Origin: Pelagicoccus mobilis
GTDB taxonomy: Bacteria; Verrucomicrobiota; Verrucomicrobiia; Opitutales; Opitutaceae
Direction of reading: 5' to 3'
Assembly (NCBI RefSeq): GCF_016595505.1
Contig: NZ_JAENIL010000045.1
Span: forward strand, 1 to 64,000
DNA: 64,000 nucleotides
Part shown: positions 32,980 through 41,228 of the stretch, piece by piece
Position numbering within the stretch: the stretch's first letter is position 1
Layout: each line of letters begins with the position of its first letter
Notes under the pieces: generated by a model
Told to the model about the DNA's origin: nothing
Seen by the model: only the letters and a program-made list of their open reading frames with translations
Databases searched by the model: none
Made by a program: the position numbers and the translations under genes

Positions 32980-35286
32980 TTATTGGAAGTCGACGAGGCC
33001 GAGGTCTAGGAAATGGATGCGGATGCCTTGAGAGTTGTTTTCACAGCGTACGGCGATGGTGTTGGTTCCTTTCTTGAGGGCCTTTTTTGCTTCCTCGAGG
33101 GCGGGTTCAAGACGATAGAAGGGGGACCAACCGCCTGTCTTTCGAAGGAGCACTCCGTTGAGGTAGACCTCTACTCCGTCGTTGTTGTGGAGCTGGAGCA
33201 TCAGGTCGCCGATCTTGGCATCGCTGACTTCGAAGCTGCGGCGGAGCCAGATGTGTTCGCTGACCCAGTGAGTATTGACTGGGAAGAGTTCACCGTCTGG
33301 ATCACCGAAGGGAGCGAGTCCGGAGTTCCAGTTGGAGTCGTCGAAGTCTGGCTGTTCCCAACCTTCGGAGGGTTCGTTTGTGGTGTAGCTCCAGCGGCTT
33401 GAGGCCTCGCGACTTGTCGGAAGGAGGGTGCGTGGTTTGCTTTGCTTCTTGTCGATGTTGTAGAGCGGGGCGTGCTCTTTGGCGAGCCACTCAGGGGCGA
33501 ACTTGTATCCAACACGATCGTACGTGAGGAGGCCGTTTATTTCTACTTCGACGTCGGTCGTCTGAGTGTAAATGGCTGCAGAGAGTCCTGCACGGATGAG
33601 TGGCTTTAGCTCCTCGTTGATCCCGCGGTAGCGTTCGTTGCGTGCTTCGGCTGCTTCTTCGGGCGTTTGAGCAGCGGTATCGGCTCCATAACCCCAGCCG
33701 CCTTTAGGATCCCAGGTGTGGTCACCGGGAAGCTGGCCTTTGATGCCACCGTATTCAGAAAGCACGAGGGCGCGATCCTTGATCGTGTCCGGCATTGCTG
33801 GACCAGGGTAGCGGTGAATGTCGGCGAGGTGACCGTGTCCGTGGTCTTGCCAACCGCTAGGTCCGCCGACGATGCGAGTCGGGTCGTAAGCCATAAGCCA
33901 CTTCTGGAGGTTGGTGGAGTTATGCTGACCCCAACCTTCGTTGAAAATTGTCCAAATGATGACCGAAGGGAAGGGGCGTAGGTATTCGACCATGGCGTTA
34001 GTCTCATGGCGGAACTGGGCGGCGGCTTCGGTTGATATTTGGTGTTCCGCTTGGATGATGCTGTTGAAGGTCGCTCCATTTGCGGAGGGCATGTCTTGCC
34101 AGACGAGGAGACCTAGCTTGTCCGCCCAGTAGTACCAGCGGGCTGGTTCGATCTTCACGTGTTTGCGAGCGGTGTTGAAGCCCATCTTTTTGGTGGCTTC
34201 GATATCGAAACGGAGAGCTTCATCGGTGGGAGCGGTGTAGAGACCGTCTGGCCACCAGCCTTGGTCGAGGGGACCAAGGAGGAATTGGAAGTCGTCGTTG
34301 AGAGTGATACGTGTCTGGCCGACGCTGTCTTTTGCAAGTCCGACTTCGCGGAGTGCTGAATAGGTGGATACGGTGTCGACTGTTTTGCCGCTTGAAATGA
34401 GCTCGAGCTGGATGTCGTAGAGAGTGGGAGACTCTGGAGTCCAGAGTTTGGATTTCGATACTTTTAGATCGAGTGGGTGGTTTGCGGGACCGGAGGCAGT
34501 TCCAACGGGCTTCCCGTCGAGAGTAGCGGTGGCTTTGAGGGTGAGCTGTGGAGAGTAGCGACCAGCTGTTTCGGTGTGGATTGTGAAGGTCGAGGTTTCA
34601 ATGTCTGCCACTGTGTAGGCAGCACGTATCGAGGAGGCGGGTACGGTTTCGGTCCAGACGGTTTGCCAGATGCCGGTGACTGCGGTGTACATAATACCGC
34701 CCGGCTTGTCTACTTGCTTACCGCGGGCTTGCTCGCCTTCGCTGGTAGGGTCCCAGACGCGGACTTTGATCTCCTGCGGGTTGCGGCGTTTGATGTGATC
34801 GGTGATGTCGTAGCTGAAAGGATCGTAACCACCGCGATGGACTGGCATGGCTTCGCCGTTGATCCACACCTCGCACTCCCAGTCGACGGCCCCGAAGTGA
34901 AGGAGAACACGGTCGCCGTTGCTAGCTTGAGCGATATCGACGTCGCGTTGGTACCAGAGTTCTCGGTCAGCTCCTACGTTTCGCTGGACACCGGAGAGTT
35001 GTGACTCCGCAGCGAATGGGACAAGGATTTCACCGTCCCAGGATTTTGGTGATGGAGAACCTTTTTCGGTGATGGCGTAGTTCCACTTGCCGTTGAGGTT
35101 TGACCAGGAGTCGGAGTCGCGGACAAGTTGGGGGCGTGGGTACTCTGGCCAAGGGAGTTCTTCGGAGACTTCGGCGGCCCAGGGTGTTTTTAAGGAGCCG
35201 TAGGTGGAGTCGTCGCTTGCAGTTGCGAGCGAAGTGATGGCTAGGATTGGGGTAATAGCGGTGGCTAGTAGGTGTAACGGTTTCAT
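32980..35286 (-). CDS. secreted GH2 family glycoside hydrolase
   Basis: About 768 residues, start at 35286 (MKPLHLLATAITPILAITSLATA, a signal peptide). The GH2 layout is clear: sugar-binding jelly roll (LVRDSDSWSNLNGKWNYAI, ILVPFAAESQLSGV, LWYQRDV, VDWECEVWINGEAMPVHRGGYDPFSYDIT), immunoglobulin-like domain, then a TIM barrel with IWTIFNEGWGQHN (acid/base Glu) and ALVLSEYGGIKG (nucleophile Glu). A C-terminal jelly roll (WLRRSFEVSDAKIGDLMLQLHNNDGVEVYLNG) is an extra carbohydrate-binding-like module. It would be a beta-galactosidase, beta-glucuronidase or similar exo-enzyme acting outside the cytoplasm; specificity is not determined. Confidence 0.9.
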   Translation of the reverse strand: MKPLHLLATAITPILAITSLATASDDSTYGSLKTPWAAEVSEELPWPEYPRPQLVRDSDSWSNLNGKWNYAITEKGSPSPKSWDGEILVPFAAESQLSGVQRNVGADRELWYQRDVDIAQASNGDRVLLHFGAVDWECEVWINGEAMPVHRGGYDPFSYDITDHIKRRNPQEIKVRVWDPTSEGEQARGKQVDKPGGIMYTAVTGIWQTVWTETVPASSIRAAYTVADIETSTFTIHTETAGRYSPQLTLKATATLDGKPVGTASGPANHPLDLKVSKSKLWTPESPTLYDIQLELISSGKTVDTVSTYSALREVGLAKDSVGQTRITLNDDFQFLLGPLDQGWWPDGLYTAPTDEALRFDIEATKKMGFNTARKHVKIEPARWYYWADKLGLLVWQDMPSANGATFNSIIQAEHQISTEAAAQFRHETNAMVEYLRPFPSVIIWTIFNEGWGQHNSTNLQKWLMAYDPTRIVGGPSGWQDHGHGHLADIHRYPGPAMPDTIKDRALVLSEYGGIKGQLPGDHTWDPKGGWGYGADTAAQTPEEAAEARNERYRGINEELKPLIRAGLSAAIYTQTTDVEVEINGLLTYDRVGYKFAPEWLAKEHAPLYNIDKKQSKPRTLLPTSREASSRWSYTTNEPSEGWEQPDFDDSNWNSGLAPFGDPDGELFPVNTHWVSEHIWLRRSFEVSDAKIGDLMLQLHNNDGVEVYLNGVLLRKTGGWSPFYRLEPALEEAKKALKKGTNTIAVRCENNSQGIRIHFLDLGLVDFQ

Positions 35287-35299
35287 TGGGAGTTTGTTT

Positions 35300-35330
35300 T
35301 TGCCCACGAAGGGCACTAAGAAGCACGAAG
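35300..35330. repeat. CCCACGAAGG dispersed repeat
   Basis: TTGCCCACGAAGGGCACTAA followed by GAAGCACGAAG, just upstream of the GH2 start. Related to 5041-5074, 49919-49950 and 59355-59389. Confidence 0.7.
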
Positions 35331-35346
35331 ACGTACGAAGGGTTGG

Positions 35347-36213
35347 TTAGAAGTTGGCGGCTTTGCTAATTGCCTTAGGAAACTTGGAGATGGGGCGGAT
35401 TTTCATGTCTTGATAGTAGACTTCTGCCCCTTCGGATTGGATTTGTAGTTTGCCTTTGGTGAGGGGGGCATCGGCGTCACGTTGGCGGATGTCCTTGATG
35501 GCTAGGACGACTTGGCCGTTTACCATGTGTACTGACTTATCCCCTACGGCGTAGACTTCTATGTGTGTCCATTTGCCGTGGGGACTTTCCTCGTCGGAGG
35601 CGATTTGAACGCGGCCTTTTTTGATGTAGTCGGATGTAGGATCCCAGCGGTATTGTGCCTGGCCTTTTATGGGGTTCGCATTCTCGGTTACACGTACGGT
35701 TCCGCCGGTGCCGGCAAGCATGAAGAGATCGCCGAAGTCGCCTTCCTGAATCTGGAACTCGACGCAGCGCATCCAGACATTCCAGAAGGCTCCGTGCGGG
35801 CCGACGCAGTGATAGAGGAATCCGCTGTCGCGTTTGCGATCGAGTCGCGGCTCCCACTTTTGTTCGCCCCATTTAACTTTGGCGGAGAAGTGGTAGTTCT
35901 CGTATTCCGAGAGTGTTGTAAGGCCGCCATAGATCTCGCCAGTGATTTTTAGTACGGGCTCGTCGCCCTGTGTGATGATGGAGAAGACATTCTTAGGGTC
36001 GTTATCGAGACCTAGTGGTATTCCATCTTGGGGTTTCTCTGCGGTTGGGGTTCCGGCTGGAAGACCTTTCACGCTTGGATGGGGAACGCCCATCCAGAGC
36101 TCCCATTTCGAAAGATTTTGATCGAGAAGCGGATCCCAATCCTTTTCGGCGGAAAGAGCTGAAGAGGTGAGTAGGCTTGCGACTGCCAATGAAAGAGAAG
36201 CGAGTGTTTTCAT
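35347..36213 (-). CDS. secreted DUF1080 protein (3-keto-glycoside hydrolase-like)
   Basis: A 288-residue protein with a signal peptide (MKTLASLSLAVASLLTSSALSA). The concanavalin-like DUF1080 fold (Pfam PF06439, now 3-keto-disaccharide hydrolase) is shown by WDPLLDQNLSKWELWMG, LTTLSEYENYHFSAKVKWGEQKW, DSGFLYHCVGPHGAFWNVWMRCVEFQIQEGDFGDLFML and GKLQIQSEGAEVYYQDMKIRPI. Family members hydrolyse glycosidic bonds of sugars first oxidised at C3. It starts one base after the lactonase stop (TAAAATG), so the two are probably translated together. A second member is at 44760-45494. No sugar dehydrogenase that would make the 3-keto form is in the window. Confidence 0.86.
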   Translation of the reverse strand: MKTLASLSLAVASLLTSSALSAEKDWDPLLDQNLSKWELWMGVPHPSVKGLPAGTPTAEKPQDGIPLGLDNDPKNVFSIITQGDEPVLKITGEIYGGLTTLSEYENYHFSAKVKWGEQKWEPRLDRKRDSGFLYHCVGPHGAFWNVWMRCVEFQIQEGDFGDLFMLAGTGGTVRVTENANPIKGQAQYRWDPTSDYIKKGRVQIASDEESPHGKWTHIEVYAVGDKSVHMVNGQVVLAIKDIRQRDADAPLTKGKLQIQSEGAEVYYQDMKIRPISKFPKAISKAANF

Positions 36214-36214
36214 T

Positions 36215-37330
36215 TTATCTGAAGGCTAAACCAGTAGGGGCTGGGAAAGGGGTGTTGGACTTTGCTGTGAGTTGGCCGGTTGCTGGATCGAGTGAGAAAA
36301 GGGTGAGGTTGTCCGAGTTCTTGTTGGAGACGATGAGCCATTCTCCGGACGGATGGATCTCGAAGTAGCGTGGATGTTGACCGCCGGAGCTGATGCGCTG
36401 AACGAGTGTTAGGCTGTGGTCGTCTGCTATTTTGAATACGGCGAGGGTATCGGGACCACGGTTACTGGCGTAGATGAATTTTCCGTTGGGATGGATGCGG
36501 ACTTCAGCGCTGAAGTTTTCTGCGGTCTGATCCGGAGCGGTGGTTGGGTAGGTGTTGCCCTCTGAAAGGTAGCCGGTGGCTGTATCATAGGCGTAGTGAG
36601 TCAGGGATCCGTTGATTTCGTTGATTACGAAAAGGCCGGTACCATCTGGGTGCCAGGCGAGATGACGGGGACCGGCACCGGGGCGAGCTACAATGGGGCG
36701 AGTGAGTGGGGTGAGAGTATCGTTGGATGGATCGAAGGCGTAGGAGCCGAGACGATCCGTTCCGCGGTCGCAGACGTAGGCGTACTTGCCATCTGGCGAG
36801 AAGAACGATGAATGTGGGTAGGAGTGGTCTTGGCGTTTCGGGTGAATGCTGGATCCGGTGAGTGTGACCTCGTCGGTGACTTGGCTTAGGGATCCGTCTT
36901 CGCGTATGGCGATGGATACGACGGTCGGTGTGAGGTAATTGGCTACGAGGGCGTGAGTGCCTTCGGGGTGCAGATCTATGTGGAGGGGAATGCGGCCGGG
37001 AAAGGGTACGCTGTTTAGTGGTGCCAGTGTATTGTCCGGTTCGATACGGTAGGAATGGAGAGCGGCGGCGTTGTCAGACTGGCCTTGATGGGTGGTGAGA
37101 TAGAGGTGCTCGCCGTTTGCGGAGAGTTTGAAGAAGAAGGGGCGTTCCCCTATGAGTTTGCTCGGAGTGGAGAGGCTGCCGTCATTGGGATCGAAGTGGG
37201 CGAGGTAGATGCCGGCTTGGCCTTCGTTGTCGGCGGAGGCGATGTAGAGTGGGGTAGCAGGCATGGTTGGAGCGCTGGAGAAGGAAATGTAGATGAAGAA
37301 GGAGAAGAAGAGTTGGGGGAGGGGGATCAT
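36215..37330 (-). CDS. lactonase-type seven-bladed beta-propeller protein
   Basis: About 371 residues; start at 37330 (MIPLPQLFFSFFIYISFSSA) gives a signal-like N-terminus; an ATG four codons upstream is possible. Repeated blades of the lactonase/6-phosphogluconolactonase (YkgB-like) family: LYIASADNEGQAGIYLAHFDPNDGSL, LHIDLHPEGTHALVANYL, SFFSPDGKYAYVCDRGTDRLG, ARPGAGPRHLAWHPDGTGLFVINEINGSL and FSAEVRIHPNGKFIYASNRGPDTLAVF. The family opens sugar lactones. Together with DUF1080, TIM-barrel and aldo-keto reductase genes it suggests an oxidative branch of sugar metabolism outside the cytoplasm; this is inferred. Confidence 0.85.
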   Translation of the reverse strand: MIPLPQLFFSFFIYISFSSAPTMPATPLYIASADNEGQAGIYLAHFDPNDGSLSTPSKLIGERPFFFKLSANGEHLYLTTHQGQSDNAAALHSYRIEPDNTLAPLNSVPFPGRIPLHIDLHPEGTHALVANYLTPTVVSIAIREDGSLSQVTDEVTLTGSSIHPKRQDHSYPHSSFFSPDGKYAYVCDRGTDRLGSYAFDPSNDTLTPLTRPIVARPGAGPRHLAWHPDGTGLFVINEINGSLTHYAYDTATGYLSEGNTYPTTAPDQTAENFSAEVRIHPNGKFIYASNRGPDTLAVFKIADDHSLTLVQRISSGGQHPRYFEIHPSGEWLIVSNKNSDNLTLFSLDPATGQLTAKSNTPFPAPTGLAFR

Positions 37331-37362
37331 ACCTCGGAGCAAAGGAACGTGGGTTGTGGGGA

Positions 37363-37393
37363 GGTCACCCGCGGAGCGGCTGACCCACCTGAG
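37363..37393 (-). repeat. AGGTGGGTCAGCC hairpin repeat
   Basis: GGTCA-C-CCGC-GGA-GCGG-C-TGACC hairpin. Twenty-nine bases (37365-37393) are identical to 54424-54452, 17 kb away. Confidence 0.8.
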
Positions 37394-37399
37394 TTGGCA

Positions 37400-39034
37400 T
37401 TAGTGTTTTGGATCTTTGGTGCCGTGGTAGTTGGGGAGGACGTCGTGGGATTCGGCCCACTCTTGCCAGGCGGCGGCCATTTCGGTGACGAGTTCGGGGT
37501 GTTGGTCGGCGAGGTCGATTGATTCGGTTCGATCAGTGGCGAGGTTGTAGAGTTCCCAGTTCTCGTCGCCGATGCGACCGAGGATTTTCCAGTCACCTTT
37601 GCGGGCGGCTCGATCTATGTAGTGTTCCCAGAACATCCAGTCGTGGGTGTCGCGGGAATCGCCCTTGAATATGGGTATGAGGCTGCTGCTGTAGAGTGGC
37701 TTGATCTTGTTGCCCTCGTATTCGCTTGGATAGGACGCTCCGGCCACTTCGAGGAAGGTTGGCATCATGTCGGTGAGATAGCCTTTTTCGTGGGTGAGGG
37801 TGCCGGGCGCTGTTGTGAGTCCGGCGGGCCAGTGAACGATGAGTGGGGTCGCAATGCCGCCTTCGTAGAGTTTTGCTTTGTAGCGACGGAAAGGGACATT
37901 TGAGGCGTTGGCCCAGCCGGTGCCGTAGGAAGAACCGCCTTTGAGGTTTTTCGGACCACCAGCTCCTCCGGCTCGTGGTTGATTGACGGCTGAAAAGAGA
38001 CCGCCACCGAGATCGGTATACGGTTCGGCACAGGCTCCGTTGTCGTTGAGGAAAATCAGGAGGGTGTTGTCGAGCTGGTCGGAATCTTTGAGGTGTTTAA
38101 CGACGCGGCCTATGTTGTGGTCCATACGGTGGACCATGGCGGCGTAGACGGCCATGCGGTAGTCTAGTTCGGATACTTGCTGTTCGGTGAGTTCGGTCCA
38201 GGCGCGTGCTCCATCGTCGCGTTGGGAAAGCCCCCATGAGGGATCGACGAGGCCAGCGGCGATTTGGCGTTGCCAACGGGAGGCGCGCAAGACGTCCCAA
38301 CCGGAACGGTAGCGGCCGGTAAACTTGGCGATGTCCTCGTCGCGGGCGTGCAGAGGCCAGTGGGGTGCGGTGTAGGAAAGGTAGAGGAAGAAGGGCTCGC
38401 CTTCGGGGGTGGTGTCGATGAATTCGAGGGCGTAGTCGGTAAAGGCGTCGGTTGTGTAGTACTCGCCGGTGGGTTCCGGAAGGTGGTCGTTGTCGAGGGT
38501 GAGACCGCGAGGATGACGAGGGGCGTGGAAGGAGGACGCACCTGATACAATGCCGTAAAAGCGGTCGAAGCCACGTTGGCGGGGCCATTTTTCCTGGCCG
38601 TGGTACCCGAGGTGCCATTTGCCGGCCATGTAAGTGTGGTAACCTGCGGGCTTGAGGGCTTCGGCGATAGTGACGCAGGATTTGTTGAGGTAGCGCTTGT
38701 ATCCAGAATCGGCATCGGCTGGAGCGGCGACCCCGGGGTCTTCGGCTAAGATGCCCATGCCAGCTTGGTGTTGGTAGAGTCCGGTGAGTAATGCAGCGCG
38801 TGTAGGAGAGCAACGGGCGCTGTTGTAGAATTGGGTGAAACGAAGGCCGTTGTCAGCGAGGTTCTGGAGAGCGGGCGTTTCGATTTCGCCTCCATAGGGT
38901 TGGATGTCAGACCAGCCCATGTCGTCCGACATGATGAGGACGATGTTTGGTTTGCTGGCGGAAGCAGCAACCAAACTGAGTGTGAAGTGTGAAATGTGGA
39001 GTGTGAAAAGGAGGGCTAGTCGTTTGCGTATCAT
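37400..39034 (-). CDS. secreted S1 sulfatase (arylsulfatase-A-like)
   Basis: About 544 residues, start at 39034 (MIRKRLALLF) with a signal peptide. PNIVLIMSDDMGWSDIQPYGGEIETPALQNLADNGLRFTQFYNSARCSPTRAALLTG is characteristic; in it the formylglycine Cys is near residue 75 and the motif is CSPTR with Thr in place of Ser. HTYMAGKWHLGYHG, YLSYTAPHWPLHA and LIFLNDNGACAEPY follow. The long middle insertion with a conserved WDVLRASRWQRQ segment is shared with the sulfatase at 57704-59353 (WDALREERYEKV), so they are paralogues. It removes sulfate from glycans outside the cytoplasm. Its signal peptide has the clearest heptanucleotide array of the window. Confidence 0.93.
   Translation of the reverse strand: MIRKRLALLFTLHISHFTLSLVAASASKPNIVLIMSDDMGWSDIQPYGGEIETPALQNLADNGLRFTQFYNSARCSPTRAALLTGLYQHQAGMGILAEDPGVAAPADADSGYKRYLNKSCVTIAEALKPAGYHTYMAGKWHLGYHGQEKWPRQRGFDRFYGIVSGASSFHAPRHPRGLTLDNDHLPEPTGEYYTTDAFTDYALEFIDTTPEGEPFFLYLSYTAPHWPLHARDEDIAKFTGRYRSGWDVLRASRWQRQIAAGLVDPSWGLSQRDDGARAWTELTEQQVSELDYRMAVYAAMVHRMDHNIGRVVKHLKDSDQLDNTLLIFLNDNGACAEPYTDLGGGLFSAVNQPRAGGAGGPKNLKGGSSYGTGWANASNVPFRRYKAKLYEGGIATPLIVHWPAGLTTAPGTLTHEKGYLTDMMPTFLEVAGASYPSEYEGNKIKPLYSSSLIPIFKGDSRDTHDWMFWEHYIDRAARKGDWKILGRIGDENWELYNLATDRTESIDLADQHPELVTEMAAAWQEWAESHDVLPNYHGTKDPKH
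38975..39009 (-). repeat. heptanucleotide array in signal-peptide codons
   Basis: Five 7-nt units on the minus strand (TTTTCAC, ACTCCAC, ATTTCAC, ACTTCAC, ACTCAGT) inside the sulfatase signal peptide. Confidence 0.78.
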
Positions 39035-39064
39035 TGTATCGGGGAAAGTTGTTGATGAAGGGAA

Positions 39065-39089
39065 TCGCGGCACAAGGCCGCTTCCCTCC
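39065..39089 (-). repeat. single GGGAAGCGGCC-CTTGT hairpin unit
   Basis: Minus strand GGAGGGAAGCGGCCTTGTGC followed by CGCGA: stem GCGGC/GCCGC, loop CTTGT. Half of the paired element at 9656-9715. Confidence 0.75.
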
Positions 39090-39094
39090 TGTAG

Positions 39095-41098
39095 TTACCA
39101 GGTGGTGACGTCGATACCCATTTCTTGGAATTGGGCAGCGGCGGTTAGGAAGTGAGCGGTGATCCAGTAGACGTTCCAGTTTTCTATGTAGTCGCCGCGG
39201 ACGCCGTCGATGTGCACTGCATTGTAGTGCTGGGCGTAGGTTGTTTGGTGAAGCTGTTCGCCGGCTGAGCCCCAGGGGTCTGTCAATTGACCGCAGGGGA
39301 CGGTGAGAAGGCGGGCTGCTTTCTTGTAGAGGTCTTGGCCGGTGAATTCACCGAGCTTCCAAATCGCAGGAGCGCAAAGTACGCCGTAGACGTCGAGATG
39401 CATGTTTTGCACGGAGACTGACGTCCAGCCTCGAGAGCGGAATGCGTTGTCGGCGAGACGACCGGCAGGCATGGGAACATCCCAAACATACATGTAACTG
39501 AGAACGACATCGGCGGCATGACGGGCAGCGGAAAGGTATTTCTTGTCGTTGGAAATCTCATACAGGGTGAGGAATCCTTGAAGGGCAGCCCATGCCCCTT
39601 CTTTGTCCTCGCACCGGGCGTCAAGCGTGCCGCCCCAGTAGGGTTCATCCATCGAAAGGTGACGGTTTAGGTAATGATCAGCCGCTTTGCGGGCTGCTTT
39701 GAGGAATCGCTTTTTGCCGAGCAGATCGGCTCCTTGGGCGAGAGGTGCGATGAGGAATCCTTCGTTTGTGGATACGGGATACCAGTCATCGGAAAGGATG
39801 CGGTCGGCGTGGAGTTCACACGACTTGAGCAGGAATGACTCCCATTTGCTAGTGTCGAAGTGCCCGTTTGCCCGGGCGACGCGCAGGGCGTTGAACATGT
39901 TGTTCATGGTTTGCCCTTGGGAAAGTGGGTTGCGTCGGTCGTACCATTCTTGATCGTGATAGTTGTAGCGGATGGAAAAGCCTTTTGGTGTGAACGGAGA
40001 GGTGGAAATGAAGTCCATGGCTTTCTGGGCGATCTCGTCGGCTTGTTTGATGCCGAAAGCGCCACCCATCAGTATGAATGGGTAAGCTACCGCCTCTGAT
40101 TGGCCAGCCCAGCCTAGGTCGACCCAAGGGCGTTCCTCGCCGGGAAAAGCATCGATACCCGCGTATTGCTCTCCCTCCCGCCAGCGATTGACGGAGTCGT
40201 TCATCTTGAGTTGCAGGATTTCGCGGTAGGGCGTGTATCCGTCGGTCGAGTACTGATTGAAAAGCGTGAGGGAACTTTCGACAAGGTCGCTTAATCCGTG
40301 GCCGCGTTTTGTTTTTTGGGGGGATTGAAGATAGACCGTTTTGTCGACGATCGCTCCGGGCTGAAGGGTGCAGTAGGCTCCGGTGTACGGGATGAAACGT
40401 TTTTGTTCGGCCTTGATGGTGCCTGTTTGCTCGTTGGAGGCGACGGCTCCAGAGAGGAGGGCGAGCTCAATGGTATCGGCGTCGATGCGTTCGAACCCGA
40501 GCGACCACCATTGATCTTCGAGGTTTCCGTATTGAAGTGGACTGGGGAGACTGTGGAGTGCGGCGACTTGTGTTTGGGAGCCGAATACTCCTTCTGCTCC
40601 GGCGAAAGGCATGGGATAGCGGTGTTCCTCGTAGTAGCCTTTGCCACCCGGGGTGTCGGCGATGACGGGAATGCGTGTGGGGTCGACTTTCTGACCGGCT
40701 GGATTTCCGTAGTAACTGATGCCTGGAAGAATTGGGCGGGCAGAGGTTAGTTTAGTTTGGGTGCGAATGGAGAGTGTGACTTCCTCGAGAGGAGAGTCGC
40801 CGGTCCATTCCCAGCGGCGGCGGATTTCAGTGAGTCCGTCGACGCGTTCGCGTTGGGCGTCTCGCAGTTTGAGTTCGCCGGAGGGGAGGGAGATGGTGCC
40901 GTAGTGGATGGTCCATTCTCCAACTGTTTCGGATTTGGAGGGCGAAGTGTGGTGCCAGTTGGAGGGGGCTTCTTCTTCCCATGCGGTGGCAACGGACCAG
41001 CGTCCTTCTTGTGGGAAGTCGAGGGAGGCGGAATGGAGAATGGATATTCCGGGAAGTAGGAGGAGGGGGAGGATGAAGCGTTTGATTCTTTGGTTCAT
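39095..41098 (-). CDS. secreted alpha/alpha-barrel protein of unknown function
   Basis: A 667-residue protein with a signal peptide (MNQRIKRFILPLLLLPGISILHSA). I do not recognise a named family. An N-terminal beta-rich part of about 280 residues is followed by a helical part with repeated helix pairs: WVDLGWAGQSEAVAYPFILMGGAFG, GQTMNNMFNALRVARANG, WYPVSTNEGFLIAPLAQGADLLGKKRFLKAARKAADHYL, EGAWAALQGFLTLYEISNDKKYLSAARHAADVVLSYM and WTSVSVQNMHLDVYGVLCAPAIWKLGEFTG. That layout (beta-sandwich plus alpha/alpha-toroid) occurs in several glycoside hydrolase and lyase families. It lies between two sulfatase genes, so a role in sulfated glycan breakdown is plausible but not shown. Confidence 0.6.
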   Translation of the reverse strand: MNQRIKRFILPLLLLPGISILHSASLDFPQEGRWSVATAWEEEAPSNWHHTSPSKSETVGEWTIHYGTISLPSGELKLRDAQRERVDGLTEIRRRWEWTGDSPLEEVTLSIRTQTKLTSARPILPGISYYGNPAGQKVDPTRIPVIADTPGGKGYYEEHRYPMPFAGAEGVFGSQTQVAALHSLPSPLQYGNLEDQWWSLGFERIDADTIELALLSGAVASNEQTGTIKAEQKRFIPYTGAYCTLQPGAIVDKTVYLQSPQKTKRGHGLSDLVESSLTLFNQYSTDGYTPYREILQLKMNDSVNRWREGEQYAGIDAFPGEERPWVDLGWAGQSEAVAYPFILMGGAFGIKQADEIAQKAMDFISTSPFTPKGFSIRYNYHDQEWYDRRNPLSQGQTMNNMFNALRVARANGHFDTSKWESFLLKSCELHADRILSDDWYPVSTNEGFLIAPLAQGADLLGKKRFLKAARKAADHYLNRHLSMDEPYWGGTLDARCEDKEGAWAALQGFLTLYEISNDKKYLSAARHAADVVLSYMYVWDVPMPAGRLADNAFRSRGWTSVSVQNMHLDVYGVLCAPAIWKLGEFTGQDLYKKAARLLTVPCGQLTDPWGSAGEQLHQTTYAQHYNAVHIDGVRGDYIENWNVYWITAHFLTAAAQFQEMGIDVTTW

Positions 41099-41137
41099 CT
41101 CGTATGTATTATTTTTGACATCGCTCCTTCGTCGCTA

Positions 41138-41178
41138 GATCGCCTGCGGCGAACAGGATCTCGCTGCGCGAGAGCAGG
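41138..41178 (+). repeat. two tandem GATC-stem-CAGG hairpin units
   Basis: Unit 1: GATC, stem CGCC/GGCG, loop TGC, then GAACAGG. Unit 2 shares that CAGG: CAGGATC, stem CTCGC/GCGAG, loop TGC, AGCAGG. Same family as 44602-44718 and 46646-46709. Confidence 0.75.
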
Positions 41179-41211
41179 TTTTGATTGTTGGGTTGTGTTG
41201 AGGTGTTCTGT

Positions 41212-41228
41212 TGCGGGCTCGCACTACC
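41212..41228 (-). repeat. GGTAGTGCG hairpin carrying a stop codon
   Basis: Minus strand GGTAG foot followed by TGCG-AGCC-CGCA. The TAG is the stop codon of the sulfatase at 41224. Confidence 0.65.

Noticed and set aside
40298-40750. 150-codon plus-strand frame inside the unknown alpha/alpha-barrel gene
   Set aside because: Antisense shadow; the minus-strand gene has a signal peptide and coherent helical repeats.
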